The translations under genes and the position numbers were made by a program. A stretch of DNA of 64,000 nt from Congzhengia minquanensis (GTDB lineage: Bacteria > Bacillota > Clostridia > UBA1381 > UBA9506): the NCBI RefSeq assembly GCF_014384785.1, contig NZ_JACRSU010000002.1, positions 186,001 through 250,000 on the forward strand, written 5' to 3'. The stretch's first letter is position 1. Every line of letters begins with the position of its first letter. The notes under the pieces are model-generated. The model made no database searches and was not told the DNA's origin. It saw only the letters and a list, made by a program, of their open reading frames with translations. Below, one piece after another: positions 8,047 to 18,149 of the stretch.

Positions 8047-9597
8047 TTAATCTTCCCAACCCTTAAAGTTTTCTTCCCGCTCCCGAAACTTTTTGTTCCG
8101 CTTTACAATGATGCGCATAATTGCGCCGCTTAAAAACGCTAGAATTGTAATAATCCAGCCTGCCCAGATGTTTGAGGCCAGCGTATAGCCGTCTGCCGCT
8201 CCGTAAATTCCGCCGCTTGTAAACAGCGAACCCAAATTCCAGCACACCAGGATGGTTAAAAGCAGGGGTGCAATCACTTTAATTGCCGCGTTAAACCACC
8301 AGGATGGCATTTTAATTTTGCCTGTGTTCCTATTCACTTCGTGCAAAACCTTAGATGTTTTAAACATATATCCCACAGCAATACATTCCAAAACGCCGAC
8401 AATCACCATGTTATACTGGTTTGTCCAGTTGTCAACAATATCGACATAAGCCATTCCGGCACCCGTTGTGAACACCAGCGAAATAATTCCAGCCGCAATG
8501 CAAACGCCGATTGTGGTTTTTTTCAATTGAAAGCCAAACTTATCTGATATGGCCGACGAAACACCTTCCACAATGGAGAACGCGGAGTCGATTGCCAGGG
8601 TAACCAGGCATAAATAGAACAACACGCCAAATAGTGCGTTAAACCAACCAACATTTGTTAAGCTGACAATTGTCTGAGGATAAATCATAAATGCAGTGGA
8701 AACGCCGGAAGCAGACATGTTATCCAACATGCCGGTGCCGCCCATGGTAGAAAACATTACCACGCCCGCCAGCAGGCTGACTGCAATGTCGGAAAACGCA
8801 ATAATCAGGCCGTCTACAGCAATGTTGGAGTCGTCACTCAAATAGGAACCATACGCAAACATAATCGCCATCATAACAGACATGCTGTAAAATACCTGGC
8901 CAAAGGCGTCTACCCATATCCCCGGCGAAGTAAGCGCATTGAAATCGGGGATAAACAAACGTTTTATGCCTTCCATTGCCCCGTCCATGGACAGACCCTT
9001 AATTGCCATAATCACTAAAATAATAATGGGCATGAATACAATATATTTTATCACCTTGCCAACGCTGTGGGCGCTGTTTCTGATACAGTAATAAATCAGA
9101 CCCCATGCAATTAGAAGACAAATTATAACCGGAATTGAAATGGTAGACCAGCCGGTTACTGTTCCGGTGGTCTGAATTGTCTGAGCCCAAAGGTTTTTCG
9201 CGGCGTTCAGCCGTTCCGACATATTCGGCAGATTTGTAAACGCGGCAAACTTATAGCTCATAAATACCATTAAAATTACCCAGGCGAAAACCACTGCGTA
9301 GTAGCACGCTATGATAAATGCATTGCTGGTCGCGGCCCAGCCAATCCACTCTGCCTTTTTGTTAATGCCCCGCAGTGCTCCCGGCGCGCCGGAACGCATC
9401 TTTCTGCCGATGGAAATTTCCATCATGAGCAGCGGTATCCCTAAACACACCATTGCAATCAGATATACGAACAAAAACGCGCCCCCTCCGTGCTTGGCCA
9501 CCAATCCCGGAAAACGCCACGCATTGCCAAGCCCTACGGCTGACCCCACTGCGGCCAGAATAAATGTAGACCTTGAGCTCCAACTCGACCTCTCCAT
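8047..9597 (-). CDS. Neurotransmitter:sodium symporter (NSS/SNF) family amino-acid transporter
   Basis: 516 residues, polytopic. The N-terminus SRSTFILAAVGSAVGLGN followed by WRFPGLVAKHGGGAF is the TM1 sodium- and substrate-binding signature of NSS transporters (LeuT, MhsT). About 11-12 hydrophobic segments follow, ending in a charged tail. Role: sodium-coupled uptake of an amino acid, possibly a hydrophobic or branched-chain one as in MhsT/LeuT, though sequence alone does not settle this. Single-gene unit with its own promoter and terminator. Start ATG at 9595-9597 with GGAGG ribosome site. Confidence 0.92.
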   Translation of the reverse strand: MERSSWSSRSTFILAAVGSAVGLGNAWRFPGLVAKHGGGAFLFVYLIAMVCLGIPLLMMEISIGRKMRSGAPGALRGINKKAEWIGWAATSNAFIIACYYAVVFAWVILMVFMSYKFAAFTNLPNMSERLNAAKNLWAQTIQTTGTVTGWSTISIPVIICLLIAWGLIYYCIRNSAHSVGKVIKYIVFMPIIILVIMAIKGLSMDGAMEGIKRLFIPDFNALTSPGIWVDAFGQVFYSMSVMMAIMFAYGSYLSDDSNIAVDGLIIAFSDIAVSLLAGVVMFSTMGGTGMLDNMSASGVSTAFMIYPQTIVSLTNVGWFNALFGVLFYLCLVTLAIDSAFSIVEGVSSAISDKFGFQLKKTTIGVCIAAGIISLVFTTGAGMAYVDIVDNWTNQYNMVIVGVLECIAVGYMFKTSKVLHEVNRNTGKIKMPSWWFNAAIKVIAPLLLTILVCWNLGSLFTSGGIYGAADGYTLASNIWAGWIITILAFLSGAIMRIIVKRNKKFREREENFKGWED

Positions 9598-9630
9598 ATT
9601 TTACCTCCTGCTGTTTCTTTTTTAAGGACA

Positions 9631-9659
9631 ATTATACCACATAAACAAGTATGATTCAA
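9631..9659 (-). promoter_or_regulatory. Sigma-A promoter of the NSS symporter
   Basis: Minus strand: TTGAAT (9654-9659), 17-base spacer, TATAAT (9631-9636), about 34 bases before the start codon. Confidence 0.7.
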
Positions 9660-9741
9660 GTTAATTTTACTTATTTTGACAAGTGCGTTACATACATACC
9701 GTTATTTTCTTGCATTTTCATAAATTTATGTACGCAAAAAA

Positions 9742-9775
9742 AGAAATGCGGAAATAAAAACTTCCGCATTTTCTT
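9742..9775. terminator. Intrinsic terminator after the alpha-L-fucosidase
   Basis: AAATGCGGAA / TTCCGCATTT stem (9744-9753, 9762-9771) with 8-base loop. On the minus strand it is followed by a run of T. It lies just past the fucosidase stop at 9782. Confidence 0.8.
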
Positions 9776-9781
9776 TAAAAA

Positions 9782-11098
9782 TTATTTTAAGAAGAGCTCA
9801 ATTACAGGCACGATAACCGGAGGCTTCACCTCAGGCAGCTCAATTACCAAAAGGCCGTCTGATTTGCTTCTGCCTTCGCTGAAATGCTGCACTTCGTTCT
9901 CTGTCATTTTCAGCTCGCTTCCATCGTTTAGCAGCTGTGCATAGTCCACTTTTCCGGCATATCCGGGAAGCTCTAAAAATTTATAGGGATATTCACAAAG
10001 GTGGATATAAAGCCGTTTTCCGTCAACAGACTGTGTAAGACGGCATCCCCGCGGTTCTTGAAATTCCGGTTCCGCCATGGTGCAGCCGTAAATAGAACGG
10101 GAATGATATTTCATCCAGTCCGCATACACCTTCAGTGCGTTTTCCGCCCGGTAATCAAGATAGCCTCTTGCGGTTGGTCCCACATTCATCAGCAGGTTTC
10201 CGCCGATTGAAACAGTGTTAATCAGCATTTGAACAAGCATTTCAGGCGATTTCCATGTCATTTCGTCACGAAAATATCCCCAGGAGCCGGAAAAAGTCTG
10301 GCAGGCTTCCCACGTAACAAGCTCGCCGGTTTCTGCATGGCGGACCCAGGAAAGAGGCTGATACTGCTCCGGTGTCCACAAGTCCTGTTCAATTTCCGTG
10401 CGGTTGTCAATAATAATTCCCGGCTGCAATTCTCTTGCAGTTTGAATTAGTTTCTCCGCCTCCCAGTCATCTTTGCCCTTACCTTTCATCCAGGGGGACT
10501 TTTCAGGAACTTCATGGTTGGAGTATGAAAAATCGAACCACAGCACATCTATTTTCCCATAGTTTGTTAACAGCTCGGTCACCTGATTCCGCATGTATTC
10601 CGCATATTTATGTACGTCCCTGCCGCGACTTAATTCCTCCGCATTTGCATCCTCCCTTCTGGGGTGAATCATGTCGATTGGAAATTCCGGGTGATGCCAG
10701 TCGATCAGAGAGTAATAAAATCCAATGTGCAGTCCCTCTGCACGGAACGCATCTACATATTCGCGGACAATGTCGCGTCCAAACGGCGTATTTGTGGATT
10801 TGTAATCCGTAAACTTTGAGTCAAACAGGCAAAATCCTTCGTGGTGTTTTGTGGTAAGCACCACATATTTCATTCCGGCCGCCTTTGCCTGGCGCGCCCA
10901 CTCTTTCGGGTCGTACATGTCGGGGTTAAAATACTTAAAATACTTGTCATAGTGCTCTTCCGTAATCATTTCCCGCATTTTAATCCACTCGTGGCGGGCC
11001 GGCATTGCATACAATCCAAAATGGATAAACATGCCGAAACGGTCGTGCGTGAACCACGCCGTGTCGCCCGGCGTTTTTCTTGTTACATAGCTTGACAT
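9782..11098 (-). CDS. Alpha-L-fucosidase, glycoside hydrolase family 29
   Basis: 438 residues from the ATG at 11096-11098, chosen because AAAGGAGAG sits 7-8 bases upstream; the longer reading to 11122 has no ribosome site. GH29 signatures: WFTHDRFGMFIHFG near the N-terminus, LTTKHHEGFCLFDS (about 81-94), and DVLWFDFSYS with Asp189 as the likely nucleophile. No signal peptide, so it should act inside the cell on imported fucosylated oligosaccharides and release L-fucose. It is divergent from an AraC regulator with which it shares a 144-base control region, and the fucose isomerase at the right end of the window could consume its product. Confidence 0.92.
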   Translation of the reverse strand: MSSYVTRKTPGDTAWFTHDRFGMFIHFGLYAMPARHEWIKMREMITEEHYDKYFKYFNPDMYDPKEWARQAKAAGMKYVVLTTKHHEGFCLFDSKFTDYKSTNTPFGRDIVREYVDAFRAEGLHIGFYYSLIDWHHPEFPIDMIHPRREDANAEELSRGRDVHKYAEYMRNQVTELLTNYGKIDVLWFDFSYSNHEVPEKSPWMKGKGKDDWEAEKLIQTARELQPGIIIDNRTEIEQDLWTPEQYQPLSWVRHAETGELVTWEACQTFSGSWGYFRDEMTWKSPEMLVQMLINTVSIGGNLLMNVGPTARGYLDYRAENALKVYADWMKYHSRSIYGCTMAEPEFQEPRGCRLTQSVDGKRLYIHLCEYPYKFLELPGYAGKVDYAQLLNDGSELKMTENEVQHFSEGRSKSDGLLVIELPEVKPPVIVPVIELFLK

Positions 11099-11179
11099 AA
11101 AAATTCTCTCCTTTACCCTCATTTTTCATTGAAATTTTCTTTAAAATATGATATATTGTTTTTATGGACTTTCAAGGGC

Positions 11180-11208
11180 ATTATAACATGGTATATTTGA
11201 TTTTCCAA
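11180..11208 (-). promoter_or_regulatory. Sigma-A promoter of the alpha-L-fucosidase
   Basis: Minus strand: TTGGAA (11203-11208), 17 bases, TATAAT (11180-11185). It gives a leader of about 75 bases. Confidence 0.65.
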
Positions 11209-11242
11209 TATATTTTTTCGTTTAAAATATGGAGTTTTTGAC

Positions 11243-12061
11243 ATGAATATCAAAAAGAACACACAGGTCGCAAAACTTTTTAACGACTTAAGCATCACCA
11301 TAGCCGACAACGGATATGCCAAGCTTTCCACCGACTGGCATGCTGAGAATGTCTGCTCCCCGTTTTCTAGAATTTATTTTATTTTAAACGGTGAGGGTTA
11401 TGCAAAAAGTAAAAACGAATTTATAAAACTATCCGCAGGCAACTGCTATTTTCTACCCGCCGGGCTGACTTATGACTATTGGTGCGAAACCTCCCTAAGC
11501 CAGCTGTTTTTCCATGTGAATGTGACGGAACCCGGCGGTCAAAACTTTTTTGGGGCTGCCCGTTCCTTTGCCAGCTTCCCCATAAGCCCGGAAACGATAG
11601 ACAAGATTTTGTTTTATTATCAGTCGAAAGACTTTTTAAACGGTTTGAAAATGAAAGCATATATAGAATATGCGCTCACCCGCTTTATCGACCAGTATCA
11701 AATTCGTGGTTTTTCCGGCGACAACTATTCGCCTGAGGTTCTAAAGGCCACAAAATTTATCAGCCGCAACCTTTCTATTCAGCTGAAAGCCGCCGACATT
11801 GCCGCCAGCCTGTTTATTTCGGAAAGCAAGCTCACCAAAGAATTCAAAGCAGAAACCGGCATGACGATTGGTAAATATACCGACGGGTTAATTTTTTCCC
11901 GGGCAGAGTTTCTGCTTTCCAAAACCAGCTATTCCATTAAAAGCATCAGCAATGAGCTGGGGTTCTGCGACCAGTTTTATTTTGCCCGGCGTTTTCGGCA
12001 AACGTACGGCGAAACGCCCCTTGCATACAGAAAAAGAGTTCAGGCCGCCAGCAAAATTTAA
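11243..12061 (+). CDS. AraC-family regulator next to the fucosidase
   Basis: 272 residues. Residues about 20-100 form an AraC-type cupin sensor (YFILNGEGYAKSKNEFIKL, then AGNCYFLPAG). The last 100 residues hold two helix-turn-helix units, ending with the AraC signature FCDQFYFARRFRQTYGETP and AYRKR. Likely function: sugar-responsive activator (or repressor) of the divergent fucosidase gene, by position. Start ATG at 11243. Effector unknown; fucose or a fucosylated sugar is an inference from context. Confidence 0.88.
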   Translation: MNIKKNTQVAKLFNDLSITIADNGYAKLSTDWHAENVCSPFSRIYFILNGEGYAKSKNEFIKLSAGNCYFLPAGLTYDYWCETSLSQLFFHVNVTEPGGQNFFGAARSFASFPISPETIDKILFYYQSKDFLNGLKMKAYIEYALTRFIDQYQIRGFSGDNYSPEVLKATKFISRNLSIQLKAADIAASLFISESKLTKEFKAETGMTIGKYTDGLIFSRAEFLLSKTSYSIKSISNELGFCDQFYFARRFRQTYGETPLAYRKRVQAASKI

Positions 12062-12085
12062 TGCGTGCCTAAACTCTTTTTTGTT
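12031..12085. terminator. Terminator between the AraC gene and nadE, arm inside coding sequence
   Basis: AAAAGAGTT-c-AGGC near the end of the AraC reading frame pairs with GCCT-a-AACTCTTTT followed by TTG; one mismatch in a 14-base stem, 20-base loop. The two genes converge with a 22-base gap. Confidence 0.65.
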
Positions 12086-14036
12086 ATTCACCCAATGTTT
12101 CCACTTCGTTGATCCAAATTGTGCTTTCCGCGTCGCTGGGCATTCTCCAGTCCCCCCTGGGCGAGAGGCACACGCTGCCAATTTTCACGCCGTCCGGCAT
12201 GCAGCTCCGCTTAAACTGCTGTGTAAAAAAGCGTTTATAAAAGGTTTTCAGCCACTTTAAAACCGTTGCTTTATCATAAATTCCTGCAAAAGCTCTGTTA
12301 GCCAAACAATAAATTTTGGCAGGTGAAAATCCATAACGCAAAACATAGTATAAGAAGAAGTCGTGCAGCTCATAAGGCCCAACTACGTCTTCTGTTTTCT
12401 GTGCAATTTTACCCTCTGCATCCGGCGGCAAAAGCTCCGGGCTGATGGGGGTGTCTGCCACGTCTTTTAAAATTTCTGTGCTTTCGGGAAAAACATTGTT
12501 TTCCGTCAAACTGTTAATCATCCAGCGAACCAAGGTTTTGGGAACTCCCGCGTTTACGCCGTACATACTCATCTGGTCGCCGCAATAGGTGCACCAGCCC
12601 AGCGCAAGCTCGCTCAAGTCACCGGTTCCCACCACAATTCCGCCAAATTCATTCGACATATCCATCAGCACCTGGGTGCGCTCCCTGGCCTGCACATTTT
12701 CATAAGTAATGTCGTGAACGTTTATGTCGTGTCCAATGTCTTTAAAATGCTGGACACACGCTTCTTTAATAGAGATGTTCTTCGTGGTCACTCCCAGCGA
12801 TTCCATCAGCGCCACCGCGTTGTGAAACGTTCTGTCTGTAGTTCCGAAACACGGCATGGTAACAGCGCATATGTTGGTGGGCGGAAGTCCCAGCTGCTTA
12901 ACAGCAGCTGAGGTCACCAAAAGTGCCAGCGTCGAGTCCAGCCCGCCGGACACACCGATAACCGCCCTGCCCCCTGTGATGGCGAGCCGTTTTTTTAACG
13001 CTTGTGTCTGCATTTCAAAAATGTTTAAACACCGCTCTATTCTTGCTTTTTTCTCTGACGGAATAAACGGGTGTTTTCGCACCTCATATAACATTCCGTC
13101 GCTTTCTGTCACGGCCGGAAGCTTCACAAATTTTACAGAATCTCCCTGATATAGACTGGTAGCGTCTTTATAGCTTTTATATTTTAACCGGTCAGCTTTA
13201 ATTTTTCCCAGATCCACGTCGGCTGTGAGCACATAATCCGTATCCAAAAACTTTTTATTTTCAAACGTAATGGTCCCGTTCTCCGCAACAAGGCTGTGGC
13301 CTGAAAAAATCAGGTCTGTGGTGGACTCGTCTGTCCCGCAGGAAACATAGGCATAGGCACAGTAGCATTTTGAGGACTGCTGTTTTACCATATCCCGTCG
13401 GTAAGTCCGTTTCCCAATGGTTTCGTTGCTGGCAGACAAATTAAAAATCAGTTCCGCGCCGTGCAGCGCCAGCCCAATGCAGGGCGGCACCGGCATCCAT
13501 AGGTCTTCACAAATTTCTGCGCCAAATTTAATGCCGTTTTCCGTTTCAAAAATTAAGCTGCTGCCCAGGGGAATATCATAGCTGTAATCGTTTTCGGGAA
13601 ACAGGTTTTTGGAATTCATGTAAGGCTCTGTTAAGTCTTCCGCTGAGGAGAACCACCGTTTTTCATAAAACTCGTTGTAATTGGGAATAAAGGTTTTTGG
13701 CACAATGCCAATAATTTTTCCCTTTGCAAGAACCACCGAGCAGTTATAAAGTTGGCCGGCAATATTTATCGGCGCGCCCAAAACCACAACAGCTTCACTG
13801 TTTTCTGTGGCAGATGCGATTTTAAAAAGCGACTCGTTCACCCCGGACATAAGCCTTTCCTGAAAAAACAGATCGCCGCAGGTGTAACCGGTGATACACA
13901 ATTCGGGAAACACAATGAAATTTGATTTTGCTGCCTCTGCTTCCTTTAATTTTTTGATAATATCCTGTGTGTTTTTTTCCGTATTGGCCACTGCGACCTT
14001 TGGCACGCAGCAGGAAATCCTTACAAAATCAAACAT
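12084..14036 (-). CDS. nadE: Glutamine-dependent NAD+ synthetase
   Basis: 650 residues, the length of the two-domain, glutamine-using NadE. Residues 1-280 are a nitrilase-fold amidase with Glu45 (FPELCITGY), a lysine in VPKTFIPNYNEFYEKRW and the nucleophile cysteine in GAEICEDLW. Residues about 300-650 are the synthetase with the ATP PP-loop IGVSGGLDST near 358-367. Reaction: deamido-NAD + ATP + glutamine to NAD. Start ATG at 14034-14036 with GGAGGGG ribosome site. It lies 74 bases behind asnS and may be read from the liv-asnS transcript as well as from its own promoter. Confidence 0.96.
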   Translation of the reverse strand: MFDFVRISCCVPKVAVANTEKNTQDIIKKLKEAEAAKSNFIVFPELCITGYTCGDLFFQERLMSGVNESLFKIASATENSEAVVVLGAPINIAGQLYNCSVVLAKGKIIGIVPKTFIPNYNEFYEKRWFSSAEDLTEPYMNSKNLFPENDYSYDIPLGSSLIFETENGIKFGAEICEDLWMPVPPCIGLALHGAELIFNLSASNETIGKRTYRRDMVKQQSSKCYCAYAYVSCGTDESTTDLIFSGHSLVAENGTITFENKKFLDTDYVLTADVDLGKIKADRLKYKSYKDATSLYQGDSVKFVKLPAVTESDGMLYEVRKHPFIPSEKKARIERCLNIFEMQTQALKKRLAITGGRAVIGVSGGLDSTLALLVTSAAVKQLGLPPTNICAVTMPCFGTTDRTFHNAVALMESLGVTTKNISIKEACVQHFKDIGHDINVHDITYENVQARERTQVLMDMSNEFGGIVVGTGDLSELALGWCTYCGDQMSMYGVNAGVPKTLVRWMINSLTENNVFPESTEILKDVADTPISPELLPPDAEGKIAQKTEDVVGPYELHDFFLYYVLRYGFSPAKIYCLANRAFAGIYDKATVLKWLKTFYKRFFTQQFKRSCMPDGVKIGSVCLSPRGDWRMPSDAESTIWINEVETLGE

Positions 14037-14071
14037 GTTGCCCCTCCGCTATCAATTTATTTCTATCCTTT

Positions 14072-14100
14072 ATTTTACCACAATTTTCTATTCGATACAA
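14072..14100 (-). promoter_or_regulatory. Possible internal promoter of nadE
   Basis: Minus strand: TTGTAT (14095-14100), 17 bases, TAAAAT (14072-14077), between the asnS stop and the nadE start. Two mismatches to consensus, so moderate. Confidence 0.5.
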
Positions 14101-14110
14101 TCATTTTCCG

Positions 14111-15505
14111 CTAAAATTCCGCGTTTTTCACCGTTCTGGGGTAAGGTATTACGTCGCGGATGTTTGACACACCGGTTAAATACATAATAATCCGCTCAAA
14201 CCCTAAGCCGAACCCAGCGTGTTTCGTTCCGCCATATCTGCGCAAATTTAAATACCACCAATAGTCCTTTTCCTCAAGGGAAAGCTCCTTCATGCGCTCA
14301 ACAAGCAGGTCGAGCCGCTCTTCCCGCTGGCTTCCGCCAATAATTTCCCCCACACCGGGCACTAACAAATCCATTGCCGCAACGGTTTTCCCGTCGTCGT
14401 TTAACCGCATATAAAAGGACTTAATTTCTTTTGGATAATCCACCACAAAAACCGGCTTTTTAAAAATCTGCTCGGTTAAAAACCGTTCGTGCTCGGTTTG
14501 CAGGTCGCTTCCCCACTCCACAGGATATTGAAACGCTGCATTGCTGCTTTTTAAAAGCAAAACCGCCTCAGTGTAAGTAATTTTTTCATAGTCGCTGGCC
14601 GCCAGCGCGCAAAGCCGCTCTTTTAGCCCCCTATCAACAAACTGGTTAAAGAATTCAATTTCCTGCGGGCAGTGTTTTAACACGTATTGAATAATATACT
14701 GAATCATGTCCCAGGCAAGGTTCATGTTGTCGTTTAAATCTGCAAAGGCAATTTCCGGCTCAATCATCCAAAACTCTGCGGCATGGCGGGTTGTATTGGA
14801 GTTTTCAGCTCGGAAAGTAGGGCCAAAGGTATAAATTTTTCCAAAGGCCAGGGCAAAGGTTTCCCCCTCCAGCTGACCTGATACAGTTAGATTTGTGCTT
14901 TTTCCAAAAAAGTCCTGCTTCCAGTCAATCTGCCCGCCCACTGTTTTCGGCGGATTTTCTAAATCCAAAGTGGTAACACGGAACATCTCTCCGGCGCCCT
15001 CGCAGTCCGACCCGGTAATCAGCGGGGTGTGAACATAGACAAAGCCCCTGTCGTGAAAAAACTGATGAATGGCAAACGCCGCCTCGCTTCTAACACGAAA
15101 AACCGCCCGAAAAAGGTTTGTCCGCGGCCTTAAATATGCCTGCTCCCGCAAAAACTCCGGCGTGTGGCGTTTGTTTTGCAGGGGAAAGTCCGGCGTAGAC
15201 GCGCCTTCAATGTGAACGGTTTCCGCCTTCAGCTCAAAGGGCTGTTTCATATTGGGCGTTAATTCTATTTTTCCTGAAACAACAAGCGCCGCACCAATGT
15301 TCTGCTTGCTGATTTCATCGTAATTTAAAATGCTTTCCCGCTCAAGCACCACCTGAATTCCGCGAAAACAACTTCCGTCGTTTAGATCGATAAATCCAAA
15401 GGCTTTTCCGACCCGGTTGTTTTTTATCCAGCCGCAGACGATAACCTGCTTCCCTGAATAGCGTTCAGGCGATGTGTAAATATCTTTTATGTTGTCATGT
15501 TCCAT
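14111..15505 (-). CDS. asnS: Asparaginyl-tRNA synthetase
   Basis: 464 residues, the usual AsnRS length. N-terminal OB-fold anticodon-binding domain ([20 protein letters not shown], then LNDGSCF) and a class II catalytic domain with motif 2 [19 protein letters not shown] and motif 3 [15 protein letters not shown]. Reaction: ATP-dependent charging of tRNA-Asn. The start codon lies inside the end of livF (11-base overlap) with GGAG 8 bases upstream, so it is translated with the branched-chain-type transporter. That pairing is unusual. Confidence 0.96.
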   Translation of the reverse strand: MEHDNIKDIYTSPERYSGKQVIVCGWIKNNRVGKAFGFIDLNDGSCFRGIQVVLERESILNYDEISKQNIGAALVVSGKIELTPNMKQPFELKAETVHIEGASTPDFPLQNKRHTPEFLREQAYLRPRTNLFRAVFRVRSEAAFAIHQFFHDRGFVYVHTPLITGSDCEGAGEMFRVTTLDLENPPKTVGGQIDWKQDFFGKSTNLTVSGQLEGETFALAFGKIYTFGPTFRAENSNTTRHAAEFWMIEPEIAFADLNDNMNLAWDMIQYIIQYVLKHCPQEIEFFNQFVDRGLKERLCALAASDYEKITYTEAVLLLKSSNAAFQYPVEWGSDLQTEHERFLTEQIFKKPVFVVDYPKEIKSFYMRLNDDGKTVAAMDLLVPGVGEIIGGSQREERLDLLVERMKELSLEEKDYWWYLNLRRYGGTKHAGFGLGFERIIMYLTGVSNIRDVIPYPRTVKNAEF

Positions 15506-16238
15506 TTTTATTACTCCTTTTTTGCTGTCGTGCCTTGCCCAAATAGGCCTCTTTCACGCTTTCGTCCCGCAGAAGCGCTTTCCCCGTCCCCTTTTTTACC
15601 AGCCTTCCGGTTTCTAAAACATAAGCCGTGTCGGCGCAGGAAAGTGCCAGGTTTGCGTTCTGTTCAATTAAAAGAACGGTGATGCCCTCATTGCGGATTT
15701 CTTTTATTATATCAAAAATATCTTTTACAATCAATGGGGCAAGCCCTAAAGATGGCTCATCCATCATAATCAGCTCCGGCCGGCTCATCAGGGCGCGGCC
15801 AAGCGCCAGCATTTGCTGTTCGCCGCCGGACAGCGTGCCGGAAAGCTGCCACCTGCGCTCTTTCAGCCTCGGGAAAAGCGAATAGATGTGCTGCATACTT
15901 TCTTTTAAATCGTCTTTTCTTAGATATGCGCCGATTTTTAAATTTTCTTTCACAGTGAGGTTGGCAAACACCCTCCTGCCCTCCGGCACCAGTGCAATTC
16001 CCTGTTTCACGATTTCATGGGGCGGTTTGGCCGCAATGTTTTGCCCCTTAAAAAAAATACAGCCGCTTTTTGGTTTTACCAAACCGGCGGCGGATTTCAA
16101 AACTGTGCTTTTGCCGGCTCCGTTTGCTCCCACCAGCGTTACAATTTCCCCTTCCGGAACAGAGAGCGACACGTTTTTTACCGCCTCAATGCCGCCGTAG
16201 GATACAGTGAGGTTTTCAATTGTCAAAAGGTCACCCAT
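15495..16238 (-). CDS. livF: Branched-chain-type amino-acid ABC transporter ATPase LivF
   Basis: 247 residues from the ATG at 16236-16238, which has GGGAGGGG upstream and overlaps the livG stop by 8 bases. Walker [10 protein letters not shown] at 37-45, signature LSGGEQQM, Walker [12 protein letters not shown]. One of two ATPases that power the LivHM permease. Its 3' end overlaps asnS. Confidence 0.95.
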   Translation of the reverse strand: MGDLLTIENLTVSYGGIEAVKNVSLSVPEGEIVTLVGANGAGKSTVLKSAAGLVKPKSGCIFFKGQNIAAKPPHEIVKQGIALVPEGRRVFANLTVKENLKIGAYLRKDDLKESMQHIYSLFPRLKERRWQLSGTLSGGEQQMLALGRALMSRPELIMMDEPSLGLAPLIVKDIFDIIKEIRNEGITVLLIEQNANLALSCADTAYVLETGRLVKKGTGKALLRDESVKEAYLGKARQQKRSNKNGT

Positions 16239-17067
16239 CCTCTGCCCCTCCCAAATAGGCGTCAATCACGGCCTGGTTTTGCTGAATTTCCTCCGGTGTG
16301 CCGCTGGCTAAGAGCTTTCCGAAATCTACCACATATATTTTGTCGGAAATTCCCATCACCATGTCCATATGGTGCTCAATCAGCAAAATTGTCAGCTCAT
16401 AGCGGCTGCGGATTTTTAAAATAAATTCCGCCAATTCTTCCGATTCCTGTGGATTCATTCCCGCAGCCGGCTCGTCCAGCAGCAAAAGCTTTGGGCCTGT
16501 TGCCAGTGCACGAACAATTTCCAGTTGCCGCTGCTTGCCATAAGAAAGTGAAGATGCCGGCATATTTTGAAGCTGTTCCAAGCCAATACTTTTTAAAAGC
16601 GCGGCGCTCTTTTCCCGCATGCCTGCTTCTTCTTTATGGTTTATCCGAAACACGGCGGAGAATACATTGCTTGTTCTTCTCACGTGCATTGCCGTAAGCA
16701 CATTTTCAAACACAGTCATAGAGCGAAACAGGCGAATGTTTTGAAAGGTGCGGGCAATGCCCAGCTTTGTAATTTCGTCCGGCCGTTTTAACATTATTTT
16801 TGTATATTTTTCTCTGTTTTCGCCTGCATAAAGCCGCTTCATTTTTCCCTTTGGATAATTCTCAATCATTTTTTCACCGTCAAACGAAACCACGCCGTTG
16901 GTAGGCGCATATACGCCGGTAATTACGTTAAACACAGTGGATTTTCCTGCTCCGTTCGGGCCAATGAGCGACACAATTTCACCTTTTTTAACCGTAAGGG
17001 ACAGGTTATTCACCGCAACCACGCCGCCGAACTGCATGGTGACGTCGTTTAAAGAGAGCAGATTCAT
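16231..17067 (-). CDS. livG: Branched-chain-type amino-acid ABC transporter ATPase LivG
   Basis: 278 residues. Walker A GPNGAGKST at 36-44, signature SLSYGKQRQ, Walker B LLLLDEPAAGMNP. The family-specific GIARTFQNIRLF is present. The region around residues 65-90 (a LivG insertion with KMIENYPKGKMKRLY) is somewhat longer than in E. coli. The ATG lies in an ATGA overlap with the livM stop, with AAGGAGG before it. Partner of LivF. Confidence 0.95.
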   Translation of the reverse strand: MNLLSLNDVTMQFGGVVAVNNLSLTVKKGEIVSLIGPNGAGKSTVFNVITGVYAPTNGVVSFDGEKMIENYPKGKMKRLYAGENREKYTKIMLKRPDEITKLGIARTFQNIRLFRSMTVFENVLTAMHVRRTSNVFSAVFRINHKEEAGMREKSAALLKSIGLEQLQNMPASSLSYGKQRQLEIVRALATGPKLLLLDEPAAGMNPQESEELAEFILKIRSRYELTILLIEHHMDMVMGISDKIYVVDFGKLLASGTPEEIQQNQAVIDAYLGGAEDG

Positions 17068-18134
17068 GGTTTTACCTCCTTATTTTTATAAGAGATGTGT
17101 TTCAGCCTGCCTGCAAACCGCGATATGGAAAATTCCTTTCTGCCCATAATTCCCTTTTGAAAAAACAGGACCACTAACATGACCAAAACAGAGAATACCA
17201 CCCTGCGAAACCCCGGCCTGAGCAGCGGAATTTGAAAGCTGCCGATATATTGCTCCGTGTCTAAAAACCGCAGCCACCACTCATTCGCCGCCACAAACAA
17301 AAACGCGCTTAAACAGCTGCCCGTGACAGAACCGATTCCGCCGATTACAACAATTAGCAAAATCTCATAAGTCATGGCTGCCTTAAAGGCTGAGGCCTGC
17401 ACCGTCATTTGAAACATTGCAAGCAGTGCGCCGGATATGCCTGCAAAAAAGGAGCTGATGCAAAACGCCAGCCGCTTGTGCCGGGCAAGATGAATTCCCA
17501 TTGCTTCTGCCGCTGTTTCGTCGTCGCGGATAGCGCAAAGCGCACGCCCGTATGTGGAGCGGATAAACAGCACAATCACCGCAATGCAAGCGCCGGAAAC
17601 AACAAATGGAAACAGTGTGGAGTCATACGTTTGAAATTTTCTGAGCAGATTGGAACCGTTGGTCACCGGCCCAAGCGCATCCCATTGAAACACAGCCCGA
17701 ATAATTTCTGCAAATCCTAAGGTGGCAATTGCTAAATAGTCGCTTTTGAGGCGTAAAACCGGCAGGCCGATGAGATATGCAAAAAAAGCCGCCGCAAGTC
17801 CGGCAAGAACAATGGCTGCCAGCACCGGCAGCGTAAAATGAATTGCCCCGCCGCCAAAATAAAGGTAAACGGACGGCTTTAGCACCTCAGGGATGGTAAA
17901 GATTGCATAAGTGTATGCGCCGATAAGCATAAATCCTGCCTGTCCCAACGAAAAAAGCCCTGTAAAGCCGTTTAACAGATTCATAGAAACTGCAACCAGG
18001 GCGTAAATTGCTCCTTTTTGCAAAACCACAAATACCATTTCTGTTGGCGGCAAAATTTGCTCCAGCACATAAATTCCGATTAACAGCGCCGCAATGAGCA
18101 AGCCCGATAAAATAAAATTGTTTTTTTTGCTCAT
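17064..18134 (-). CDS. livM: Branched-chain-type amino-acid ABC transporter permease LivM
   Basis: 356 residues with about 9-10 hydrophobic segments. Family features include YALVAVSMNLLNGFTGLFS with LGQAGFMLIGAY, and FCISSFFAGISGALLAMF. Forms the heteromeric channel with LivH. Start ATG at 18132-18134; 15 bases after the livH stop. Confidence 0.94.
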   Translation of the reverse strand: MSKKNNFILSGLLIAALLIGIYVLEQILPPTEMVFVVLQKGAIYALVAVSMNLLNGFTGLFSLGQAGFMLIGAYTYAIFTIPEVLKPSVYLYFGGGAIHFTLPVLAAIVLAGLAAAFFAYLIGLPVLRLKSDYLAIATLGFAEIIRAVFQWDALGPVTNGSNLLRKFQTYDSTLFPFVVSGACIAVIVLFIRSTYGRALCAIRDDETAAEAMGIHLARHKRLAFCISSFFAGISGALLAMFQMTVQASAFKAAMTYEILLIVVIGGIGSVTGSCLSAFLFVAANEWWLRFLDTEQYIGSFQIPLLRPGFRRVVFSVLVMLVVLFFQKGIMGRKEFSISRFAGRLKHISYKNKEVKP

Positions 18135-18149
18135 GCCAGCCCTCCTCGC